DNA of 64,000 nt from Chlorops oryzae (taxonomy: Eukaryota > Arthropoda > Insecta > Diptera > Chloropidae). Under the pieces are notes generated by a model. The model did no database searches, had not been told where the DNA came from, and worked only from the letters and a program-made list of their open reading frames with translations. The stretch lies in NCBI GenBank assembly GCA_020466095.1, contig CM035806.1:129108734-129172733 (forward strand). Reading direction: 5' to 3'. Position numbers and translations under genes: made by a program. Of the stretch, positions 56,351 through 64,000 are shown one piece after another. Positions within the stretch are counted from its first letter, which is position 1, and each line of letters opens with the position of its first letter.

Positions 56351-57849
56351 CAGAAGATGTGGAAGAATCTCATCCGCTGGCTAGCGAGATACTAAGAAAA
56401 TATATGTATGTTAATGATGTCCTAGCGAGTGGTCACTCTATAGATGCAACTATTGCCGCACGCGCCGAATTAAGGTCAGCATTGAGTTCTGCAGGACTCC
56501 CATTGCGCAAATGGGCTTCTAATTGCAAGGAATTGTTGTACGACATTCCTAAAGATCATCTTCTTCGCGAATCCTTCCTTTCATTGACCGAAAATAGTGT
56601 TGCTAAAACTCTTGGCATCAGATGGAACGCTCAATCTGATGTTTTCTATTTCCACCCAGATCCTTTGCCCGACCACCCCAAATACACGAAAAGAGAGATT
56701 TTGTCGCAAATCTCAAAATTATTTGATCCTGCCGGGTGGCTGGCTCCTATAGTAATTTGTGCAAAAATGTTGATGCAGGAACTTTGGGTGGCTCGCGTCG
56801 ACTGGGACGCCCCTCTTCCGGACGCATGTGTTAACAAATGGAATTCATTTAGAGAAAATTTTTCATTCATTCAAGATATTAGAGTGCCGCGTTGGGTTAA
56901 TTATTCTCCTGACAGTGATATCGAAATACATGGGTTTTGTGATGCATCCGAAAAGGCTTATGCCGCTGCGATTTACGTTCGCATGCATCAAGGGGATAAA
57001 ATTTCCTCACACCTACTCACCGCTAAAAGTAGAGTAGCTCCCGTCAAGACGTTGTGGGTGCCGCGTTTAGAATTGTGTGGTGCCGTTCTTTTAGCCGAAA
57101 TGATTCACGCCTTTGCTAGTCATATACCTTTTGCAAAAGATCAAGTTTTCTTATGGACTGATTCGACTATCGTTCTAGCCTGGCTTCAAAAACCGCCCTG
57201 CCACTGGAAAAATTTTATAGCGAATAGGGTTTCAAAAATTCTGCAATGTATAGGTCCCGCGCGATGGCTGCATGTCGAATCCAAAGCGAATCCCGCCGAT
57301 CTGGCTAGTTGGGGGATATCCGCTCGTGAGTTAAAGATTAGTGACTTGTGGTGGCATGGTCCCGCGTGGCTTCCTTTGCCTTTGGCACATTGGCGAAATC
57401 AAAGAACAACCGCTTCATTCGAAACGGACATGGAAATGAAGCCTGTGCGATCTCATGCCACTATATTATACCCTGTCGAAGATATTTTGGAAAGATTTTC
57501 TAAATATTCTCGAGCAATTAGAGTCCTTGCGTACGTTAATCGTTTTCTCACTCGAACCTGGCCGAAAAAACGCGCGTCTAGAGAACAACTCGATGCCAAA
57601 ACCCTAAACCTTACTAGTCGTGAAATTTCGAAAGTTCAACTTTTACTTCTCCAGATCACACAGCGAAGAGCCTACGCGAACGAATATTCGTCGTTGTTAG
57701 AAAAAAAATTCGGCTTCGCTACCAGCTCGTTATTAAGCTTGAACCCGTTCCTAGATTCGAACCAAATAATTCGCGTAAACGGTCGGTTGGCTGCTAGTCC
57801 TAGTCTGTCGTATAATGAGCGCCATCCAATTACACTAGTCTACACCAAA
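56341..57849 (+). pseudogene. BEL RT palm end and RNase H; YVDD mutated to YVND
   Basis: The active site reads YVNDVLASG (codon AAT at about 56411), so one catalytic Asp is lost. The thumb and connection follow (LGIRWNAQSDVFYF, LFDPAGWLAPIV), then RNase H: HGFCDASEKAYAAAIYVR, LPRLELC-equivalent VPRLELCGAVLL, LWTDSTIVLAWLQK, VESKANPADLASWG. The frame is cut at 57850 by the nested long-TIR element; integrase resumes at about 61332. Confidence 0.8.
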
Positions 57850-60800
57850 ATGCTCCAAGTACCAAACATACGATTTTTATAGTAAAATTTTCCGCTGATT
57901 ACGAAAATGGCGAAAAAAAAATTTTCTATCGGACAGTTTTTCCGTTATTTCAAAAAAACCGTTTTTCGGCTTTTTTTCAACATGTCGTTAGTTTTTTCAC
58001 TATAACACCGTCATATTTCTTCGGACAATAAAAATCGAAGCACCGCTGTAAGGCCATTACCTCAGCGCTTACAATGGTGTAACAAACATTTGAGTACGTA
58101 AAATAGTTAAAACACTACATTGCAAAATGTAATGAAAAAAATTTTAAATTTTAGATTTTTTTCAAATTTTTAATTTTCAAGACAACGGCAACCCTACAAA
58201 AAATTTTTTAAAATTTTTTTTAGGCCTCGGATCTTAAAGCCCATTCAATTTCCAGCAATTTAAGTGGTCTAAAGTTAAACATCGGTTGAGTGTAAGTGAA
58301 GTTATAGCCAATTGCCCAAACCAACCCAAAAGACATATTCTGAAGAGACAAAAAAAACTATGAAAAAACGATTTCGTCCATTTCGTATTTATTACTTAAA
58401 ATTACAATCTAATACCACCAAATCTCTCTTTATTATGTATAAGGCTAGTTTTTTTAAATAACTAACTTATTTTTCTTAGTATGGAATGTATGCGGCTTTA
58501 TTTTATTTTCTTCTTAATGCAATGGGTTAGTCGTATAGTATAGTAGGTAAAGTGTGCAGGTATTTATTGAAGACCGCATTATTTCGTATGTGTTCGAATA
58601 CTGCATATTTGAGTATAGGATGTAGGCAACCAAAAAGGTCATGGTAGGCAAAGGGTTTCCTAATACAGGCAAAAATACGGTTCCACCCGTTTTTTCAATA
58701 AAAATACGGTGAAAAACATCATTGTTCCTCTCTTAAAAAAAGAAAGCTTGCAGGTCAAATTTCATCGACTGACTGTGTGGGAGACGAATTTAAGCATGTC
58801 GTGAGGTATTTAAGCGAAATGAATTTGACTACACTTATTTAGTGTTAAAACCGAGCTCATCATTCGCGGACTAGTATTTTTCATATTATCCTTTTTGAAT
58901 TTTATTTTCGCGGCGTTGTTTATTGGAAAGTTATTTTTTTGTATAAAATGGAAACGAGAAGGTTCATGTGCAAAAACAATCCAAATAGCTTTTGTTACAT
59001 TTGTGGAGAAGTTGTTAAAAAGCATCAGTTCAGAAACATAACAGATAATGTGCGGCAAGCTTATATCCATTATTTCGGATTTCCAATGCAGAATGAGAGT
59101 AAGCCTTGGACACCAAACGGAGTGTGCCCTACTTGCAGAATTACTTTATGCAAGTGGCTATGCGGCGAGGAGCGTTACTTGAAGTTTAAGAAACCCATGA
59201 TTTGGACGGAGGTGGTAGATCATTCACAATGCTATTTTTGTGAGGCTATTATCGAAGGCGGAGGAGCATCGAATTTCGTTACAAAATCGTATCCAAATAC
59301 GACATCAGCAGCAAAACCGGTGAATAGCAATGAAAATTTCACTTTACCAACTCCCCCATGTATTGATAAGGGTGCAAGTGAAAGCGGAAGCTCAAGTGCT
59401 TTGGAAGTTTCGTTTGGAAGTTCGGACAGCAAAAACCGGAGACATTTCACATCTCAAATTGAATTAAATGACCTCGTAAGAGATCTAAATTTATCAAAAG
59501 CAAAAAGTGAGTTGCTTGCTTCGCGCTTCCAATAGTGGAATTATCTGGAACGCAACACCTCAGTTACCTGTTTCAGAGAAAGGGGCAACAACTTCTCAGA
59601 GTTTTATGTGAAGCGCGAAAAAATAACTTATTTCTGTGATGTAGAAGGTTTATTTAGGGAACTTAAATTGCAATTTAAAACATGTGAATGGCGACTATTT
59701 ATTGATAGCTCGCAGAAAAGTTTGAAAGTTGCTCTTGTCCATAACGGAAATGAGCTGCCAACTATTCCTGTAGCGCATGCTGTTGGCATAAAGGAAACGT
59801 ATGATGAAATCGCGCACCTCTTGAGGCTGATCGACTACGACAAGCATCACTGGAAAATTAGTGCTGACCTGAAGGTTTGTAATATTCATTAATTTAAAAT
59901 TATATAAAATTTACCTTCTTATACATCATATTAACTGTAAAAATAACCGATTTTCATTTTCCCTTCGATTTCATTTCAGGTAGTTGCCATTATTACCGGG
60001 CTACAAGGAGGTTATCCAAAATTTTGCTGTTTTCTGTGTTTATGGGACAGCAGAGCGAAGGAACATCATTTCACAAAATCATCTTGGCCTAAAAGGGAAC
60101 AACACTCCATAGGAAACAATAATTTGGTGAACCCACCTCTTGTTTCGCAAAATGACGTTATTTTGCCTCCGCTTCATATTAAACTTGGATTAATGAAAAA
60201 TTTCGTCAAAGCTTTGCATAGAAGGGAAAGCCAGGCTTTTCAGTATCTGCTAGAGGTTTTCCCAAAACTTACATATAATAAAGTAAAAGAAGGAATATTT
60301 GTTGGGCCGCAAATACGCAAAATCATGAGGGATGAAAAATTCATTAAATCAATGAACAAACAAGAGGCAAAGGCTTGGTCATCCTTTAAGGAAACTGTAA
60401 ACGGGTTCTTAGGCAACAGGAAAGATCCAAATTATAATATTATTATTAAGGACCTAATTAAAAACTACCACGCTATCGGAGCGACTATGTCCCTTAAAAT
60501 GCATTTTCTGCATTCCCATTTAGATTTTTTTCCCGAAAATTTAGGGGCAGAAAGCGATGAGCAGGGAGAAAGATTTCATCAAGATATTATGGCAATTGAA
60601 AAACGTTACCAAGGAAATTGGAATGCAGGTATGCTAGGAGATTACTGTTGGAATCTTATACGAGAAACTAACCCATTGCACTACAAGAGATATAATAAAA
60701 TCGCACACATTCCAAATTATGAAAAATAAGTACTTAAGTTATTTAAAAAAACTAGCCTTATACATAATAAAGAGAGATTTGGTGGTATTAGATTGTAATT

Positions 60801-61331
60801 TTAAGTAATAAATACGAAATGGACGAAATCGTTTTTTCATAGTTTTTTTTGTCTCTTCAGAATATGTCTTTTGGGTTGGTTTGGGCAATTGGCTATAACT
60901 TCACTTACACTCAACCGATGTTTAACTTTAGACCACTTAAATTGCTGGAAATTGAATGGGCTTTAAGATCCGAGGCCTAAAAAAAATTTTAAAAAATTTT
61001 TTCTAGGGTTGCCGTTGTCTTGAAAATTAAAAATTTGAAAAAAACCTTTACATTTTGCAATGTAGTGTTTTAACTATTTTACGTACTCAAATGTTTGTTA
61101 CACCATTGTATGCGCTGAGGTAATGGCCTTACAGCGGTGCTTCGATTTTTATTGTCCGAAGAAATATGACGGTGTTATAGTGAAAAAACTAACGACATGT
61201 TGAAAAAAAAGCTGAAAAACGGTTTTTTTGAAATAACGGAAAAACTGTCCGATAGAAAATTTTTTTTTCGCCATTTTCGTAATCAGCGGAAAATTTTACT
61301 ATAGAAATCATGCGTTTGGTGCTTGGAGCAT
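57850..61331 (+). mobile_element. 3.48-kb DNA transposon with about 680-bp TIRs
   Basis: Ends ATGCTCCAAGTACCAAAC and complement. TIRs run 57850-58545 and 60657-61331 with only scattered differences at first and more near the inner edge. Flanks read ...CACCAAA and AAAAAAAGC, allowing a 3-bp AAA duplication; other TSD lengths are possible because of the A-run. It carries a spliced transposase gene whose last about 25 codons lie inside the right TIR. The superfamily is not assigned. Confidence 0.85.
58939..60729 (+). pseudogene. Transposase of the long-TIR element, two exons, one in-frame TAG
   Basis: Exon 1 58939-59874, GT-AG intron 59875-59979 (105 bp), exon 2 59980-60729; 561 codons plus stop. 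A TAG at 59533-59535 is the only break. The N-terminal zinc region has CYICGEVV, CPTCRITLCKWLCGEE and CYFCEAII. The core has ITYFCDVEGLF, then in exon 2 ITGLQGGYPKFCCFLCLWDS, LPPLHIKLGLMKNFVKAL, VGPQIRKIM, and KMHFLHSHLDFFPE followed by SDEQGERFHQDIM and DYCWNLIRE. I recognise this as a family of uncharacterised proteins found in aphids, Hydra and other animals. The Asp and Glu of SHLDFFPE/EQGERFHQD may be part of an RNase-H-like active site (inference). Confidence 0.7.
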
Positions 61332-62498
61332 AAAAAAAGCAAAAATTTGTCGAGTAGTGTTATTATTCCATACAATTGCCAGCTTGCTCGCCTTTTAGTT
61401 AAATTTCATCACGACATTTCACTGCATAGGGGAAATTCATTGGTTCTGCGTTTGATAAGAACACAATTCTGGATTCCCAAGGTGAAAAATCTCATAAAAA
61501 CTACCATCCATAATTGTAAAGTTTGTGTTATTCATAAAAAGAAAGTTAGATCACAATTGATGGGAATACTTCCACCCGAGCGTACGATGTTGGAGCGACC
61601 CTTTTTGCACACGGGCCTCGATTTCGCCGGTCCCTTTGATATCAAAAGTGCCGCTGGTCGGTCGAGAGTGATAACCAAGGGATATGTTTGTATCTTCGTG
61701 TGTTTTGCGACCAAAGCTTTCCATCTTGAGGCAGTGTCAGATCTCTCCACTCCCGCCTTCTTAGCTGCATTCAACCGCTTTATTTCGAGACGTAGTTGCC
61801 CAAGCCATTTATATTCTGATAACGGAAAAAATTTCGTAGGCGTGTCTCGAAAATTAGGTTTCTTGCTCGCCACTCGTGACGTAGTCGTAGCACAGCCGAT
61901 GTACCATAATATTGTGTGGCATTTTATTCCCCCCGGAGCGCCTCATATTGGCGGTCTCTGGGAAGCCGGTGTTCGAAGTTTTAAAACTCATTTTCTTAAG
62001 GTAATTGGGAGCTGCAAATTAACTTTCGAAGAGTTTATGACGATACTCACTCGCATAGAAGCGTGTTTAAATTCGCGTCCTATTTCCCCACTATCGGAAA
62101 ATCCTAATGACAGCGCGGCCTTGACACCTGGTCATTTTTTAACCGGTGGACCATTGCTAGCTCCTCCGGAACCTCACATCGATGAAAAAACCTTATCCAT
62201 TATCAATCGTTGGCAACGTCTGAAAGCTCTTCAACAAGAATTCTGTATACGATGGAAAAATGAATACTTAATCGAACTCCAAAAACGCACTAAATGGAAA
62301 CAGGCAAAAGACGATTTAAAAATAGACTCGTTGGCAATCGTTCGCGAAGAGAATTTACCGGCAACATCGTGGCGTCTAGGTCGTGTCATAAAAGTATACG
62401 CCGGAAGGGATGGACACGTTCGTGTCGCGGATGTTCGAACCGAACGCGGTATTATCGCGCGTCCGATTGTGAAATTAATCAGTCTTCCGTCAGAATAA
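61332..62498 (+). CDS. BEL integrase, 5' end cut by insertion
   Basis: Open from the insertion edge to 62498. The zinc region has KFHHDISLHRG and HNCKVCVIHKKK; the core has the acidic triad in HTGLDFAGPFDIK, YSDNGKNFVG and GGLWEAGVRSFK; ALTPGHFLTGGPLL follows, and a C-terminal domain (SWRLGRVIKVYAGRDGHVRV). This domain itself has no stop or frameshift, but it is separated from RNase H by 3.5 kb. Confidence 0.85.
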   Translation, partial: KKSKNLSSSVIIPYNCQLARLLVKFHHDISLHRGNSLVLRLIRTQFWIPKVKNLIKTTIHNCKVCVIHKKKVRSQLMGILPPERTMLERPFLHTGLDFAGPFDIKSAAGRSRVITKGYVCIFVCFATKAFHLEAVSDLSTPAFLAAFNRFISRRSCPSHLYSDNGKNFVGVSRKLGFLLATRDVVVAQPMYHNIVWHFIPPGAPHIGGLWEAGVRSFKTHFLKVIGSCKLTFEEFMTILTRIEACLNSRPISPLSENPNDSAALTPGHFLTGGPLLAPPEPHIDEKTLSIINRWQRLKALQQEFCIRWKNEYLIELQKRTKWKQAKDDLKIDSLAIVREENLPATSWRLGRVIKVYAGRDGHVRVADVRTERGIIARPIVKLISLPSE

Positions 62499-62597
62499 GT
62501 CGTGTTGTCCCATGCGTATCGTCTTTCATTCATGTTCACTATCCGATGTTTTCATCCTCTCATGCTTCATGTTTTTATAGCCAATTCCACCTAAGCA

Positions 62598-63071
62598 ATG
62601 TCTCCAGCAGTACCACCAAACTCGCAAATTTACGCTTGTCGGGTATGCCAAAGAACGCATCCGCTGCGATTTTGTCATGCGTTTCTTGCGATGAATATCG
62701 AAAAACGTCTGCGTGCGGTGTTGATGCATCGCTACTGCCCTAACTGCCTCGCCCACCGCCACTCGCTACTGATCCGAGCACGACATGACCTCAATGTCAA
62801 GATGGAAATCATCTTCCAGGTGCATGACGAAATTGCAGTGCAATCGCCGTCCAGAGAGGTGAGCTCGGTCATCGAATCCTGCTATCGCAATCAATTATTA
62901 GCCGATCCGTGGTTTTACCAAACAGCTCCAATCACCGTGGTCCTGGGTAACGAGATCTACCCAAAAATCATTCTTGAAGGCATCCGAGTGGCTCAAGGTA
63001 ACGAACCCTTTGGCCAGAATACCGTTTTCGGGTGGGTAATTTCGGGTACCTATTCGTCGCAGCTTCATTAA
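62598..63071 (+). CDS. Post-integrase zinc-knuckle and protease-tail ORF
   Basis: 157-codon ORF 100 bp after the integrase stop. A possible splice acceptor (TGTTTTTATAG) lies about 20 bp before the ATG. It has CRVCQRTHPLRFCHAF and YCPNCLAHRHS, i.e. one and a part of a second knuckle, then PITVVLGNEIYPKIILEGIR and FGQNTVFGWVISG, which match the end of the BEL protease. The active-site segment between is missing. It looks like a gag-protease piece duplicated behind pol with an internal deletion. The other BEL element has a knuckle ORF in the same position. Confidence 0.6.
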   Translation: MSPAVPPNSQIYACRVCQRTHPLRFCHAFLAMNIEKRLRAVLMHRYCPNCLAHRHSLLIRARHDLNVKMEIIFQVHDEIAVQSPSREVSSVIESCYRNQLLADPWFYQTAPITVVLGNEIYPKIILEGIRVAQGNEPFGQNTVFGWVISGTYSSQLH

Positions 63072-63114
63072 ACGGCGCGAGTCCATTCATTTAGGCTATT
63101 CCATTAGCCTAACG

Positions 63115-63222
63115 CGAGCTACTCCTTTAGCACTAATGCTGTTCCATCAGCACTCAATTCCAATTTAAACGAGCTATTCCTTTAGCACTAAGCTGTTCCA
63201 TCAGCATTAATATCAAATTTAA
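63115..63222 (+). repeat. Two-unit tandem repeat in BEL 3' region
   Basis: GAGCTACTCCTTTAGCACTA and GAGCTATTCCTTTAGCACTA about 55 bp apart, each followed by GCTGTTCCATCAGCA. It lies between the last ORF and the polypurine tract. Confidence 0.7.
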
Positions 63223-63391
63223 AAAAAAAAATCCATAATAAATTAATATTCAATTGAATGCCTCACACATATGCAAACGATAATTACAAACGTTTTTTCC
63301 TTTTCGGTTATACAATTAACAGTCTTCTTTGGAAGGTTCTCTTTCTTCGACTCATGGAACTCCCGATTTCTTCAATTGATCTTTGCAGTGT

Positions 63392-63410
63392 CCTGCAAGG
63401 CGGCAGGCAA
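63392..63410 (+). other. Polypurine tract
   Basis: GCAAGGCGGCAGGCAA directly before the 3' LTR; purine-rich and in the expected place for plus-strand priming. Confidence 0.6.
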
Positions 63411-63765
63411 TGTCTTAGCCGACAGACAGACAACCGTTTTTCATCTTGTAGTTCATTCTAACTTATATGAAGAGAAATAGAAAGAGAAGCTTTCTAAGAA
63501 AAAGATCACTAGCCATGTACTTTCCAATGTACTTTCCAGTACTTTTTTAAGCCTAACTTTAAAGGTCAGCCGAACGTAACTTCACTTCGGTTCTGACACT
63601 CAAACCATCAAGGTAATAAAGCGCTCCTTCGCTCTCCATATAAAAACTTGTCTTTTTTCTAATTCCATTTTGTATTTCATTTCTTGGGTGAATTTACTTT
63701 GGTGCTCTGCACGAGTAAAATTCAAATACGATTCATTACAGTCCATATATTTCGGAAGAAAAGCA
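63411..63765 (+). repeat. BEL 3' LTR
   Basis: Direct copy of 51495-51849 with six substitutions; followed by TSD ATTAT. Confidence 0.93.
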
Positions 63766-64000
63766 ATTATAATACGACAAAGATGTTTAAACCTTGAACA
63801 ACGATAATCGTCAAAGATCGATATTTAACCAGCATCCCTAAGACAGCTGGAAAGTTGATTTTTTCAAAATAACAAAAAATGCACATGCACGAAACTGATT
63901 TTTTCACTAGGTTTAGGCGGAGCATTTGTGCATCTATTATGAATGACGTGATGCTAGACCAACACTTCAGAAAACTACTTAAGGAGGATGACATATTTGT
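63766..64000. other. Flank of BEL element, nothing recognised
   Basis: AT-rich; AGCATCCCTAA at 63822-63832 is the inverted counterpart of 51342-51352. No gene. Confidence 0.35.

Larger units (their letters stand above)
51495..63765 (+). mobile_element. BEL/Pao retrotransposon with both LTRs and TSD
   Basis: Two LTRs of 355 bp (51495-51849, 63411-63765), six differences by my alignment, 5-bp TSD ATTAT (51490-51494, 63766-63770). Order: leader, gag, protease, RT, RNase H, integrase, zinc-knuckle ORF, polypurine tract. Nested: DINE repeat 52011-53070 and a long-TIR transposon 57850-61331. Coding frames have a stop, several frameshifts and a YVDD mutation, more damage than LTR divergence suggests, so it may have been copied in trans as a defective element. 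Confidence 0.93.

Noticed and set aside
51342..63832. TTAGGGATGC inverted ends as a hAT element holding the BEL element
   Set aside because: Only about 11 bp match clearly and no TSD is visible; kept as a remark only.
1..64000. tRNA, rRNA or other structured RNA genes
   Set aside because: No recognisable tRNA boxes in a proper arrangement or rRNA segments were seen on reading; a covariance-model scan would be needed to exclude small RNAs.

Overview
The window looks like repeat-rich intergenic chromatin of a fly (higher Diptera; a tephritid or drosophilid-like genome is plausible, species not determinable). The evidence is several INE-1/DINE-1-like repeats with the CCACGCCCAC core, BEL/Pao, mariner and Polinton elements, short (about 62 bp) introns, and one recognisable host gene. 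Two assembly gaps of 100 N lie at 36720-36819 and 48583-48682.

Layout. 1-6720: a RAG1/Transib-type transposase gene (minus strand, one in-frame stop, 664-bp MITE in its C-terminal tail), two unrelated hAT transposase fragments, and a 225-bp MITE. 6980-13098: a decayed minus-strand BEL/Pao retrotransposon with gag, protease, RT, RNase H, integrase and an extra zinc-knuckle ORF. 13099-23326: a 10-kb palindromic structure with about 740-bp inverted arms; its centre holds a non-LTR retrotransposon (PHD ORF1, EN, RT) carrying a hAT MITE, a full-length intact irritans-type mariner and a piggyBac MITE. 23327-36100: short interspersed repeats, a DINE-like repeat holding a hAT MITE that holds another hAT MITE, and the host gene Use1 (four exons, minus strand, 256 aa). 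37146-50653: a minus-strand Tnp2-like transposase gene split by an 11.9-kb Polinton/Maverick (850-bp TIRs, 6-bp TSD). The Polinton encodes DNA polymerase B, a cysteine protease, a PLA2-domain protein, a packaging ATPase and a BIR (IAP-like) protein, all but one visibly damaged. 51495-63765: a BEL/Pao element bounded by two 355-bp LTRs (6 differences) and a 5-bp TSD, holding a DINE repeat in its leader and a 3.5-kb DNA transposon with about 680-bp TIRs between RNase H and integrase.

For most insertions I could read exact ends and target-site duplications, giving a relative order: host repeat or transposase first, then retroelement or Polinton, then MITEs. The only ORFs that look intact are Use1, the mariner transposase and the Polinton PLA2-domain protein. 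Points of most interest are the RAG1-like transposase, the BIR gene in a Polinton, the post-integrase zinc-knuckle ORF shared by both BEL elements, the long-TIR transposon whose TIR runs into its own coding end, and hAT/piggyBac MITEs with arrays of TATCGATA or GGGAC...GTCCC palindromes.
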